64,000 nucleotides of DNA, from the NCBI GenBank assembly GCA_025463765.1, contig JAODBC010000037.1, positions 1 through 64,000 on the forward strand. Reading direction: 5' to 3'. The DNA is from Subtercola sp. GTDB taxonomy: Bacteria; Actinomycetota; Actinomycetes; Actinomycetales; Microbacteriaceae. Numbering within the stretch: position 1 is the stretch's first letter; each line of letters opens with the position of its first letter. A program made the position numbers and the translations under genes. Positions 44,280 through 52,529 of this stretch are shown one piece after another. The notes below the pieces were generated by a model that saw only the letters and a list, made by a program, of their open reading frames with translations, was not told where the DNA came from and made no database searches.

Positions 44280-44540
44280 TCAGCGTGCACGCGGGGGCGG
44301 TGGCTCGGCAGACTCTTGCTCGGCGTCTTCGTCTACGCCCGGAACGGGTATGACCGCAATGTCGATACCCGTGGTCAACAACAGATGCGCCGTGCGCGGA
44401 ACACCCTCACCGTAGTTCACGGTGAGCCACCGCGGCTCTGTCGACTGCAGGCCGAGCCCGATCTCGCTCAGCACGCTGTCAAGGTCTCTGCCGCCGATGC
44501 TGTACGGCTGCCCGCCATAGACGATATTGATGCGCTTCAT
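44280..44540 (-). CDS. Small protein coupled to the DUF7882-like gene
   Basis: An 86-residue protein starting MKRINIVYGGQPYSIGGRDL, then LTVNYGEGVPRTAHLLLTTG and an acidic, Pro-rich tail. Its ATG overlaps the stop of the DUF7882-like gene (ATGA), so the two are coupled. The start resembles the Y-[AG]-G small proteins nearby. No known function. Confidence 0.7.
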   Translation of the reverse strand: MKRINIVYGGQPYSIGGRDLDSVLSEIGLGLQSTEPRWLTVNYGEGVPRTAHLLLTTGIDIAVIPVPGVDEDAEQESAEPPPPRAR

Positions 44541-44866
44541 CGTTCGCCGCCATTCACCGAAGTGGTCGTGGTTTCGGGCTCGGGCAGCAACTGCAGGCCA
44601 CCCGCCGAGTTGGCCGACTCGGTGAGTTTCTCGATCCAGGCGGGATTGATGCGCGGCATCTTGCTGCCGAAGTACTTGTAGACCAGCGGAAGCGCAGGGT
44701 GCAGCCACACCGTGGTGCGCCCGTCACCGACGCCATCGTCGTCTCGCCAGCTGAAATAGAGCGATTCGCCGCGGCGCAGTTTCGCACCGACAACGATCTG
44801 AATGTGCGCCAGAACCCGGTCGTCGAAGTCGACCTTGAGCACTGTGTCGTAATTGAAAGTTCCCAT
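44537..44866 (-). CDS. DUF7882-like small protein, paralogue of the rhodopsin partner
   Basis: A 109-residue soluble protein. LKVDFDDRVLAHIQIVVGAK, SLYFSW, VYKYFGSKMPRINPAWIEKL and TESANSAGGLQLLPEP line up one-to-one with the protein at 50152-50475. The shared core is FDDR-x-L-x-H-x-QIV and AKLRR-x-ES. The ATG at 44866 matches the paralogue's N-terminus. It lies away from the rhodopsin and forms an operon with the 86-residue protein, so it may have a separate partner. Confidence 0.8.
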   Translation of the reverse strand: MGTFNYDTVLKVDFDDRVLAHIQIVVGAKLRRGESLYFSWRDDDGVGDGRTTVWLHPALPLVYKYFGSKMPRINPAWIEKLTESANSAGGLQLLPEPETTTTSVNGGER

Positions 44867-44973
44867 GATCATCCCGCCGCCGCCTGTTCCATACGGCGAG
44901 GGCTTCAGCCTCTCGCCGTTACCTGCGGCGCCAAGTCTAACCGCGCCAGCCCCGTGCACCCTAAACTGTCGCC

Positions 44974-46269
44974 ATGACCGAGCAGTCGCAGCGTCTCTCT
45001 GCAGACGACGCGCGCATTCTGGCCATGGAGTCGGCTGCACTCACCGGTCACACTCTCAAGCTCATGATTCTCGAACCCGGGCCGCCGGTCGACCTCGATG
45101 CTTTGCGCGACATCGTGAGCGCGAGGCTCAGCGGCCAGCCCCGAGCACGTGAACGCGTCGAGACAGGCCCGGCCGATGACGGTACCTCGGCCGGCCCACG
45201 CTGGGTTTCGGCCGAGCACTTCGACATCGCCGATCACGTGCGGCGGCGCGCCGGTACTGAGTGTTCGACTCGGGGCGACCTGCGGAGCGTGGTGAGCGCG
45301 CTCATGTCGGAGCACCTCGACCGCGACCGACCGCTCTGGACCCTCGACCTCATCGGCCCGCTGGCCGACGGCACCGAGGCCATCGCAGCACGCATGCACC
45401 ACGCCATGGTCGACGGAATCGCCGGTATGCGCTTTCTCGACGCCATACTCTTCGATCCGCACGATGCACCCATGCACCCCGCCGGCACGCGGGCCACGAG
45501 CATCCGACCGGCCCGGGCCGACGAGTGGCTGCGGATGCCCGGGGCGGCCTGGCGCGAACTGGCGCACCCGGGCGGTCGCTCGCCGTTCGACCGGCCCGTC
45601 ACCGTAGCGCGCGATCTGGCCTTCGTCAGCACTCCGCTGAACGAGCTGAAGGCCATCGGCGCCTCGCGGCGAGCGCATGCCACCGTCAACGACGTGCTGC
45701 TCGCCGTGGTGGCGGGGGGTTTGCACCGGTGGCTCGGCGACCGCGATCGGGCTCGATACGTGCGTGCCCAGGTACCGGTGAGTCTGCATCATCGTGACGA
45801 AGACTCAGCCGACTTGGGCAACCGAGACTCGTTCATCAACGTCGATCTGCCGCTGTCAGAACCCGATCCGCTGCGCCGGCTCGATCACATCAGCGGCCAG
45901 ACCCGCACCGAGAAGCAGCTCGACGACGCTGCGCTGCTGTACGACCTGTTTCACGCCCTCGGGCGAGTCGCGCCGGCCGACGAGTTCGTGCACCGCCTAG
46001 CGGGCAGCCCACGCGAGTTCAGTGTGGCCATCTCGAACGTTCCGGGCCCGCGGGTGCCTGTTGCTGTCGCGGGGCGGCGCATCGACGAGCTCTTCACCTC
46101 GTCTGAACCGGCTACTCACCACGCCCTCCGCATTTCGGCGATCTCGAACGCCACGACCGTGGGAATCGGATTCTGCACCGACCCCACGGCGCTGCCCGGC
46201 ATCGCCGATCTCGCCGACGCGACCGGCGCCGCCTACGCGGAGTTGCGCGCGGCCGCCCTCGCACCCTGA
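44974..46269 (+). CDS. Wax ester synthase/diacylglycerol acyltransferase (WS/DGAT) family protein
   Basis: A 431-residue acyltransferase. The HHxxxDG catalytic motif is MHHAMVDG with His142, His143 and Asp147. RPLWTLDLIGPLADG and VSNVPGP-like ISNVPGPRVPV are the other family marks. Members join acyl-CoA to alcohols or diacylglycerol, giving storage lipid. A single copy is seen here. Confidence 0.87.
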   Translation: MTEQSQRLSADDARILAMESAALTGHTLKLMILEPGPPVDLDALRDIVSARLSGQPRARERVETGPADDGTSAGPRWVSAEHFDIADHVRRRAGTECSTRGDLRSVVSALMSEHLDRDRPLWTLDLIGPLADGTEAIAARMHHAMVDGIAGMRFLDAILFDPHDAPMHPAGTRATSIRPARADEWLRMPGAAWRELAHPGGRSPFDRPVTVARDLAFVSTPLNELKAIGASRRAHATVNDVLLAVVAGGLHRWLGDRDRARYVRAQVPVSLHHRDEDSADLGNRDSFINVDLPLSEPDPLRRLDHISGQTRTEKQLDDAALLYDLFHALGRVAPADEFVHRLAGSPREFSVAISNVPGPRVPVAVAGRRIDELFTSSEPATHHALRISAISNATTVGIGFCTDPTALPGIADLADATGAAYAELRAAALAP

Positions 46270-46341
46270 ACTCTGCCCTCATGCCCTGGCGCCAGCCCAG
46301 TCCCCCACCCAGTCCCAGTCCCAGCCCCAGCCCCAGCCGGC

Positions 46342-46408
46342 ACTTTCGTCGGAGCACGCGTGAGCTGCCGGCCTCTTGCGAGGATGCTCGCTGAGCTCCG
46401 ACGAAAGT
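46342..46408. repeat. Perfect-arm hairpin between convergent genes
   Basis: ACTTTCGTCGGAGC at 46342-46355 pairs perfectly with GCTCCGACGAAAGT at 46395-46408 across a 39-base loop. A short CCCAGTCCCAG tandem run precedes it at about 46305-46335. It may end both transcripts. Confidence 0.75.
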
Positions 46409-46417
46409 CTCTCGCAC

Positions 46418-47353
46418 TCAGGCGAGTTCTGCGGCGCGAGCGGCCGCATCGTCGGCGTCGCGAGCGGCTCGCCGCGCGGTCACCACGGCGGTGCGGTGGT
46501 CGTGCTCGGCCGAGCGCTGATGCGCCGCAAGCTCTCGCTGGCGGTCGTGCAGCTCTTCCAGCTGGGCCTCCAGGTCATCGATCTGCGCCGCCACGTCTCG
46601 GGCTTCGCGGTCGCATCCGCTCAGCGCGTCGGCCAGCGCTTCGGCCTTCTGCTGCGCTTCGCGGGCGGCATGGCCAGCTGCATCGGCCGCCCGCACGGCA
46701 TCGTCGTGAGCCCGCTTGTGTTCTGCGGCCTTCGCCGACTCGGCAGCCCGGTCGGACTCCGGCGAATCGGCAGCGGTGGCGGCTGCGGCCCGCTCAGCTG
46801 AGGCCGATTCAACTGACGTCGTGCCCGAAAGCTCACGCCGGGAATCCACAGCCGGCCCGCCGACCGCGCCCGAAACGTCGACCTCTTCGAACCCTGTCGA
46901 CTGCAGCGAGCGGATGAGGCGCCCACTGAAGACCACCGCTGCCGCCACCCGATCGGCGATGGCGGCGAAAAACGTCTGCTCGATTTCACTTCGAGCCACG
47001 TCGCTCAGGCCGACGTCATTCTGCTCGGCGAGCTGCGCTGCCTGGGCTGTTACCCGTTTCCCCAGGGCTTTGCGCTGCTCCCCGAGCTCGGTGAGCGTCT
47101 GGCGATGCGGATGCTCTTGAGCCTGCCGAAGCGTCTCACCGAGTTGCACCACCTCGGCTTCGAGCTCTGGCCATTCGGCAGACACCCGATTCACAGCCCA
47201 GGCTGCCGCCGACGCCCGAGCGAGCGAGCGCACAGCGGCGGCGAGAACACGGTCGCCTTCGGCCGCGATCTCTTTCGCCCGCGCATTACGAGCGGCCGTG
47301 AACTCTGCCGGGGGCAACCGGTACAGCTCGCGCGCGACGCTCTCGAGATCCAT
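46418..47353 (-). CDS. Coiled-coil protein of unknown function
   Basis: A 311-residue cytoplasmic protein, Ala/Glu/Arg-rich. The first 150 residues (MDLESVARELYRLPPAEFTA) are helical and may fold; the C-terminal 110 residues form a long coiled coil (VAAQIDDLEAQLEELHDRQR). No domain recognised. Confidence 0.72.
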   Translation of the reverse strand: MDLESVARELYRLPPAEFTAARNARAKEIAAEGDRVLAAAVRSLARASAAAWAVNRVSAEWPELEAEVVQLGETLRQAQEHPHRQTLTELGEQRKALGKRVTAQAAQLAEQNDVGLSDVARSEIEQTFFAAIADRVAAAVVFSGRLIRSLQSTGFEEVDVSGAVGGPAVDSRRELSGTTSVESASAERAAAATAADSPESDRAAESAKAAEHKRAHDDAVRAADAAGHAAREAQQKAEALADALSGCDREARDVAAQIDDLEAQLEELHDRQRELAAHQRSAEHDHRTAVVTARRAARDADDAAARAAELA

Positions 47354-47586
47354 GACCCGAGAGTATCGATCTCCTACGCATGCTGCTCGTAAAAGAACAC
47401 GCAAATCTCCCGTCGTTCGGGCAACCGTACGGTCTGCAGATCGCCCTCCAGCCGGGGATGACAATCGGCCGAATTCGTGTGACACTCGCGGGCGCGTGAT
47501 AGGTGCCGATTTCGACGCTGTCTAGTACTTCTGGCCGCAGATTCGGTGCCGAAGACTGGGCTGCCAAAGCGCCGAAAGGAAACCCC

Positions 47587-48381
47587 ATGAGCGACAACTA
47601 CGAATTACCCGCCAACTTCTACCCGCCGCAAGCCAGCTCCACGGAGGTATCGCCGCCGACGACGCCCGCGCAGCACTTCGAGACGCCCGCGCAGCCCTCC
47701 GAGCAGACCCCGAACGAAAAGCCGAGTAGTACAGCCGAAGCGGCCAAAGACCAGGCCGGCCAGCTGAAAGACCAGGCCGTCAGCTCAGGCTCGCAGGTCG
47801 CCGGAGCCGCGAAAGACGCTGCCGGCGACGTCGTCGGCGAGGCCAAGACTCAGGCGAAAGACCTGTTTCAGCAGACCCAGAGCGAGCTGAAAGACCAGGC
47901 AGCCACGCAGCAGAAGCGCGTGGCGACCGGGCTGCGTTCCCTCGCCGACGAGCTCGGCACTATGGCGAGCAGTTCCGAGGCGGGCGGCGTCGCAACCGAT
48001 CTGGTGCAGCAGGCCGCCTCGCGCGCCGGCAGCGTCGCCACCTGGCTCGACAACCGCGACCCCGGTTCGGTGCTGCACGAAGTGCGCGCGTATGCGGCGC
48101 GAAAGCCCGGAACGTTCATCGCGATCGCCGCTCTGGCCGGGCTCGCGGCCGGCCGCCTCACCAAGAACCTCGCCAGCGCTGCTGCCGATCAGAACGCGCA
48201 GCAGACGTCGAGCGACGCTTCGGCGGCATCACCTACCCAGGTGCCGCTCTACGCTCAGCCTTCGGCTCCTGCGACGCCGCCCGCCGAGACGTTCGCCCCG
48301 GCCGACAGTGAGGTGGTCTACCTCGACGACGAATTCGGTGGCGCACCCGTCGACGGCCCCCTGTACGGTGACCGCGCATGA
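47587..48381 (+). CDS. Low-complexity membrane-associated protein of the stress operon
   Basis: A 264-residue protein with Ala/Gln/Lys-rich helices (KDQAGQLKDQAVSSG type repeats), a short hydrophobic segment (GTFIAIAALAGLAAG) and a Pro-rich acidic C-terminus. It resembles YtxH/CsbD-like or DUF3618-linked stress proteins. AAAGGA precedes the ATG. The ATGA overlap with the next gene shows an operon. Confidence 0.75.
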   Translation: MSDNYELPANFYPPQASSTEVSPPTTPAQHFETPAQPSEQTPNEKPSSTAEAAKDQAGQLKDQAVSSGSQVAGAAKDAAGDVVGEAKTQAKDLFQQTQSELKDQAATQQKRVATGLRSLADELGTMASSSEAGGVATDLVQQAASRAGSVATWLDNRDPGSVLHEVRAYAARKPGTFIAIAALAGLAAGRLTKNLASAAADQNAQQTSSDASAASPTQVPLYAQPSAPATPPAETFAPADSEVVYLDDEFGGAPVDGPLYGDRA

Positions 48382-48812
48382 CCGACGGCGCCGCGAGCGG
48401 TGGTGTAAACAGTCCCTCCGAGCAGAAAGCCGCCACCACCTCACTCGGTGACCTGATCGGCGAGGTCACCCGTGATCTCTCCACGCTCATGCGCCAAGAA
48501 CTCGACCTTGCCAAGGCCGAGCTCAAGCAGTCGGCCTCACGGGCAGGCAAGGGCGCCGGCATGTTCGGTGGAGCCGGTTACGCAGCCCTGATGGCGATTC
48601 TGTTCCTCTCGATCGCAGCCTGGTGGGGTCTCGGATACCTCATCGGTAACGGCTGGTCCGGTGTGATCGTCGCAGTCGTCTGGGCGATCGTCGGGCTGAT
48701 CTTGTTCTTGATCGGCCGCCGAGAAATGAAGGCGGTCAGAGGTCTGCCGCAGACCGCGAGCACCGTCAAAGAATTCCCCGAAACCTTCAAACGAAATGAG
48801 CAGAACCGATGA
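48378..48812 (+). CDS. Phage-holin-family (actinobacterial holin superfamily III-like) membrane protein
   Basis: A 144-residue protein. SLGDLIGEVTRDLSTLMRQE is the soluble start of the DUF1469 family, then two helices (MAILFLSIAAWWGLGYLIG, VIVAVVWAIVGLILFLIG) and a basic tail. Despite the name, the family is chromosomal and not a sign of a prophage. It overlaps both neighbours by ATGA. Confidence 0.85.
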   Translation: MTDGAASGGVNSPSEQKAATTSLGDLIGEVTRDLSTLMRQELDLAKAELKQSASRAGKGAGMFGGAGYAALMAILFLSIAAWWGLGYLIGNGWSGVIVAVVWAIVGLILFLIGRREMKAVRGLPQTASTVKEFPETFKRNEQNR

Positions 48813-49387
48813 GCGACAACCCCAACGAGATCCGCGCGAACATCGAAGCGACTCGCTACGAACTGAGCAACAACGTCGACGCCCTGGCCGACAAGGTCAC
48901 CCCGTCGAAAATCGCCGACCGCCAGGCCGAGAAGGTCAAGGGCGCCTTTCGCGGCGCTCGAGACCGCGTGATGGGCGCCGCGTCAGACGCCGGCGACAGC
49001 GCGAGCGGCGCGGCGGGCTCTGCGAGCGACACCGTCTCCGATGCCGCCCACACGGTGGTAGCGAAGGCACAAGGCGCTCCCCTCGCCGTCGGGCTCATTG
49101 CGTTCGGCGCCGGCCTGCTTGCCGCCGCGCTGCTTCCGGCGAGCACGAAGGAGAAAGAACTTGCTTCGAGCATCCGTGACTCGGCACAACCTCTGGTCGA
49201 GCACGTTCAGGATGCGGCCAAAGAGGTCGCCGGCAATCTGAAAGAGCCGGCCCAAGAGGCCGCGGCCGCGGTGAAAGACAGCGCGACCGATGCAGCCGCG
49301 AGCGTGCAAGACCAGGCCCAGTCGGCCGTCGCCGACGTGAAAGACCAGGCCGGCGAGGCAAAGCACGCTCTGCAAGACGAGAACTGA
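48809..49387 (+). CDS. DUF3618 family protein
   Basis: A 192-residue protein. NEIRANIEATRYELSNNVDA and KVTPSKIADRQ are the DUF3618 marks; one hydrophobic helix (LAVGLIAFGAGLLAAALLP) and a long Ala/Lys/Asp helical tail follow. It completes the stress-type operon with the holin-family gene. Confidence 0.87.
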   Translation: MSDNPNEIRANIEATRYELSNNVDALADKVTPSKIADRQAEKVKGAFRGARDRVMGAASDAGDSASGAAGSASDTVSDAAHTVVAKAQGAPLAVGLIAFGAGLLAAALLPASTKEKELASSIRDSAQPLVEHVQDAAKEVAGNLKEPAQEAAAAVKDSATDAAASVQDQAQSAVADVKDQAGEAKHALQDEN

Positions 49388-49534
49388 GCACCGCGGCGGC
49401 GCCGGAGTCGAGCAGTACCCGGCGCCACCGCAGCGAGAGCGAGTCTTGCGGTCGAGACGCGCCATCTCGGCGGTCGCTTTCGCCCGAAATCGCCGCTCTC
49501 GGCGGCATAGTGGCCGTCGAGAGCGGCCCAGGCG

Positions 49535-49990
49535 TCAGTTCTGAACGTCTCCTCGCCAGGCACCGTCAGCGCTGCCCTTCGACTCGATGTACTCCTTGAA
49601 GTTCTTCAGATCTTTTTTGATGGCGCGATTGTCGACGCCGAGAGTCGCGCCGAGCTTTTCGAAGACGCCGGTCGGCTCCCAGTCGATCTGCACGGTGACG
49701 CGCGACTCGGTGTCGCTGAGCTTGTGGAAGGTGACGACGCCGGCGTGGTCGACCTCGCCACCGGTGCTGTTCCAGGCGACGCGCTCGTCGGGGTGCTGCT
49801 CGGTGATATTCGCCTCGAACTGGCGCTCCACCGGCCCGACTTTGACCTTCCACACGGTCAGAGTGTCGGTCGGCTGCGTGATCGACTCGACCTCGTCGAG
49901 GAATTTCGGAAACTCTTCGAACTGGGTCCACTGGTTGTATGCCACAGAAACGGGCACGTTGACATCGATGGTTTCGATCGCTTGAGACAC
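49535..49990 (-). CDS. SRPBCC/polyketide cyclase-like protein
   Basis: A 151-residue START-like domain (SRPBCC). IETIDVNVPVSVAYNQWTQF opens the fold and IDWEPTGVFEKLGATLGVDN closes it. The GTG start at 49990 has AAGGAG upstream. These proteins bind hydrophobic ligands or act in stress; its gene is divergent from the rhodopsin-partner gene with about 160 bases between. Confidence 0.85.
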   Translation of the reverse strand: MSQAIETIDVNVPVSVAYNQWTQFEEFPKFLDEVESITQPTDTLTVWKVKVGPVERQFEANITEQHPDERVAWNSTGGEVDHAGVVTFHKLSDTESRVTVQIDWEPTGVFEKLGATLGVDNRAIKKDLKNFKEYIESKGSADGAWRGDVQN

Positions 49991-50151
49991 GCATTACTCC
50001 TTTTTTATGGGGGACCCTTATAGCGGGACGCTCTGAAGAGTAGGTCGGTGGATGAGAAACGCACACCCCCTTCCCCCGAAACCAGAAACCGAGTAGCGAG
50101 CGCGAGGCGACGAAGCACGACTAGGGTTAGGGCAACGGCAGGGGGCCCTCG

Positions 50152-50475
50152 ATGGGCATGTTGATGTACGGCAGTCCCAGCATCGAAGTAAGTTTCGACG
50201 ACCGCGCCTTGACCCACTTGCAGATCGTCATTACCGCGAAGCTGCGCCGGCGCGAGAGTTTCGTGTTCTCGTGGGCCGACTCGGCCGATATCGGCAGCGG
50301 TCGCAGCTCCATCTGGCTCGACCCGTCGAGCACGCTGTACTACCGGTTCTACGGCAGCCGAGTGCCGGCGATCAACCGCGAATGGATCGACGTGCTCATG
50401 AACTCGGCAAACAGCGGTGGAGGCCTCTTCTTCACCGCTGAACCGTCAGCTAAGGATCGCCTTGCAGCTCACTAA
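50152..50475 (+). CDS. DUF7882-like small soluble protein, rhodopsin partner
   Basis: A 107-residue protein without membrane helices. SFDDRALTHLQIVITAKLRR, ESFVFSWADSADIGSGRS, YYRFYGSRVPAINREWID and LMNSANSGGGLFF line up with its paralogue at 44537-44866. The ATG at 50152 is chosen because MGM...YG aligns with that protein's start. A G-rich AGGGGG lies just upstream. The rhodopsin's TTG start at 50462 falls inside the last codons of this gene (14-base overlap), which indicates co-translation. I recall cryorhodopsin genes being linked to a small gene proposed to encode a signalling partner; whether this is it is inference. Confidence 0.82.
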   Translation: MGMLMYGSPSIEVSFDDRALTHLQIVITAKLRRRESFVFSWADSADIGSGRSSIWLDPSSTLYYRFYGSRVPAINREWIDVLMNSANSGGGLFFTAEPSAKDRLAAH

Positions 50476-51445
50476 TGTCAGCGTTCCGTGGGGTGCGACT
50501 CTCAGCAACCCCGAACACCAACTCATCTTCTACTTTCTGATCGTCGCTGCCCTGGCCTTCTTCGCGGGTTTCATTCGCACCTGGATCACCCGCAACGAGG
50601 TCGGCTCCCGCTACCGCACGGCGGTCTCCGCCCGGCTCGGGATGCTCGGGGTCGCCCTGATGGCCTACGTTCTCATCGCCGTGACCTTCCTGCTGGGGTA
50701 CGGCAGCACCGCGGCCGGCTGGGTGCCGAACGACGGCGCCATCAACATCTTCTCGACGAGGTACATCGAGTGGACGGTCAGCGTTCCTCTGCTCACCATC
50801 GAACTGCTCGCCGTCTGCGCGACACTCGGAGTGCAGGCCCGCCGAAACACCGCCATCGCAGTGACAGCTTCGGCAGCCATGATCTTCTGCGGCTTTCTCG
50901 GCGCCATCGTGATCGACAACGGAACGAACACCGGCGCGTTCATTCTCTGGGCCGTCATCAGCTGCGTCTTCTGGGTGATTGCGAATGTCGTGCTCATCCG
51001 CGCGGTGAGGCAGTCGCTGCCGACGCTGACGCCCGAGTCGCACACGATGTTGAAGCGTGCCGCGATCGTGCTTTTGGCCGGGTGGGTGGTTTACCCGATC
51101 GTGTACTTCTTGCCGCTGTTCGGCGCCAGCGGCGGCCTGACGACGACGATTCTGATCACGCTGACCGTGGCAGATGTCATCGTGAAGCTCGGCTTCTCGA
51201 CGCAGACGCACCGCGTGGCGAAGCTGCGCACGGCGGAAGACGTGCGTGCCGGTGACGACGTGCATCCGGAGTCCATCTGGATCTCGTCGGTGAAGCAGTC
51301 GGATGCCGGCCTACCACGTGAGGTCTACCTCGCCGAGGGCGCCGCCATCCACGGCCGGCGTACGAAGCCGCCGACCAGTGCCGCCGTCGCCTCGGCCCAG
51401 GAACCGATGGCCTCCGACAGCACTCCCCTCGACGGCGGCTACTGA
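50462..51445 (+). CDS. Microbial (type I) rhodopsin with E-S-E motif, cryorhodopsin-like
   Basis: A 327-residue seven-helix protein. The retinal Lys is K242 in helix G (ADVIVKLGF), with the counterion D238. Helix C, RYIEWTVSVPLL, places Glu103, Ser107 and Glu114 at the bacteriorhodopsin positions Asp85, Thr89 and Asp96, and R100 at Arg82. The retinal-pocket Trp residues are W104, W171 and W208, with Pro212. R58 near the inner end of helix B recalls the buried Arg described for cryorhodopsins. A ~70-residue cytoplasmic tail follows helix G. The TTG at 50462 has AAGGA at 50452; a GTG at 50417 is the alternative. No carotenoid or retinal synthesis gene is in the window. Confidence 0.9.
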   Translation: MQLTNVSVPWGATLSNPEHQLIFYFLIVAALAFFAGFIRTWITRNEVGSRYRTAVSARLGMLGVALMAYVLIAVTFLLGYGSTAAGWVPNDGAINIFSTRYIEWTVSVPLLTIELLAVCATLGVQARRNTAIAVTASAAMIFCGFLGAIVIDNGTNTGAFILWAVISCVFWVIANVVLIRAVRQSLPTLTPESHTMLKRAAIVLLAGWVVYPIVYFLPLFGASGGLTTTILITLTVADVIVKLGFSTQTHRVAKLRTAEDVRAGDDVHPESIWISSVKQSDAGLPREVYLAEGAAIHGRRTKPPTSAAVASAQEPMASDSTPLDGGY

Positions 51446-51510
51446 CGCCGCCTGCGTAACGCCGCGCAATTCAGCAGGCACAGGGCCTTCAGCAGGAATA
51501 GTCTGACGTC

Positions 51511-51807
51511 ATGACTGTTCTCTCTTTTCTCGACCTGCACGTCAAAGCCGACGCACTCGAGGCCGCTGCCGCCAATATTCACCAAACCCTCGAGGCGACC
51601 CGCGCCCGCGAAGGCAACCTCGGGGTAGACGTGACCGTCGATGTCGACGACCCCACGCATTTCGTGCTCGTCGAGAAGTGGGCGTCGATCGAAGCCGACA
51701 ACGCCTACCGCGCCTGGCGCGCGACTCCCGAGGGCGCATCAGACCTCGGTGCCATCGTGGCTTCGGCTCCGTCGCTGACGCGCACAGAGCTGCACGACGA
51801 GATCTGA
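51511..51807 (+). CDS. Antibiotic biosynthesis monooxygenase (ABM) domain protein
   Basis: A 98-residue dimeric ferredoxin-like fold protein. NLGVDVTVDVDDPTHFVLVEKW and RAWRATPEGASDLGAI match the ABM/YgiN quinol monooxygenase group. It is 65 bases after the rhodopsin, on the same strand; function otherwise unknown. Confidence 0.8.
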   Translation: MTVLSFLDLHVKADALEAAAANIHQTLEATRAREGNLGVDVTVDVDDPTHFVLVEKWASIEADNAYRAWRATPEGASDLGAIVASAPSLTRTELHDEI

Positions 51808-51823
51808 TTCGGCTTGGGCCCGG

Positions 51824-52030
51824 TCAGTCGGGCACGTACCGCAGAATGTCGCCCGGCTGACAGCCGAGTGCCTCGCAGATCGCGTCGAGCGTTGAGAACC
51901 TGATCGCCTTCGCACGACCGTTCTTGAGAATCGACACGTTCGCCACCGCGAGCCCGATCGCGCCCGCGAGGTCGGTGACCGACATCTTCTTTTTCGCAAG
52001 CTCCACGTCGAGATTGATTTCGATCGGCAT
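51824..52030 (-). CDS. XRE-family regulator (YozG type)
   Basis: A 68-residue helix-turn-helix protein: KKKMSVTDLAGAIGLAVANV and LDAICEALGCQPGDIL are the recognition parts. It is the usual partner of DUF2975 membrane proteins. The ATG overlaps the preceding stop by one base (TGATG). Confidence 0.88.
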   Translation of the reverse strand: MPIEINLDVELAKKKMSVTDLAGAIGLAVANVSILKNGRAKAIRFSTLDAICEALGCQPGDILRYVPD

Positions 52031-52509
52031 CAAATGACCTCGGCGAGCTCGCTGCGCAGCTGCATCGCACTGTGCAGCAGGCGACGCATGACCGCCACGA
52101 GCAGGGCGAGTGCCGCGCTCGCGCCCGACGCTGCCGCTGCGATGACGAGCACCGCAACCGTGGCCGACGACGGATTCGCGACCTGCGCCGCCACGAAATA
52201 GACGAGCCCGATCAGCGAGACCGCCGCCCCCGCCGTCAGCGCTCCGATGGCGATATTCACCCAGCGGTCGGCGGGGCTGCGATCGTCGAAGATGCTGTCG
52301 TCGTGGGCCATGGTGACGAGCATCCACACGCTCACCAGCACGAGCTCCACACACAGTGCACCGGCGAACAGCACCACCGCGAGCGCCAGACCGACAGGCT
52401 TACCGAACACCGAGAGCACGAACGACGGTGCATACAGCGCGGCCACGGCGAAGCCCACGAACAGCACCACGAGTAGCGCGCGCAGGGTGACAAGAATCGG
52501 TCGGGACAC
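52030..52509 (-). CDS. DUF2975 membrane protein
   Basis: A 159-residue protein with four helices (LVVLFVGFAVAALYAPSFVL, LALAVVLFAGALCVELVLVS, ALTAGAAVSLIGLVYFVAAQ, VAVLVIAAAASGASAALALL). It matches DUF2975, typically encoded just before an XRE gene. DRSPADRWVNIAIGAL is the loop motif. GTG start with GAGGAGG upstream. It may sense membrane or cell state for the XRE protein. Confidence 0.88.
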   Translation of the reverse strand: MSRPILVTLRALLVVLFVGFAVAALYAPSFVLSVFGKPVGLALAVVLFAGALCVELVLVSVWMLVTMAHDDSIFDDRSPADRWVNIAIGALTAGAAVSLIGLVYFVAAQVANPSSATVAVLVIAAAASGASAALALLVAVMRRLLHSAMQLRSELAEVI

Positions 52510-52529
52510 GAGGCCTCCTCAGCCAAAAT

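Noticed and set aside
48378-48812. Prophage remnant because of the holin-family name
   Set aside because: The family is common in actinobacterial chromosomes beside DUF3618 and no phage gene is near.
50417-50461. GTG at 50417 as rhodopsin start
   Set aside because: It adds 15 polar residues with no ribosome site; the TTG at 50462 has AAGGA at a proper distance. It remains an alternative.
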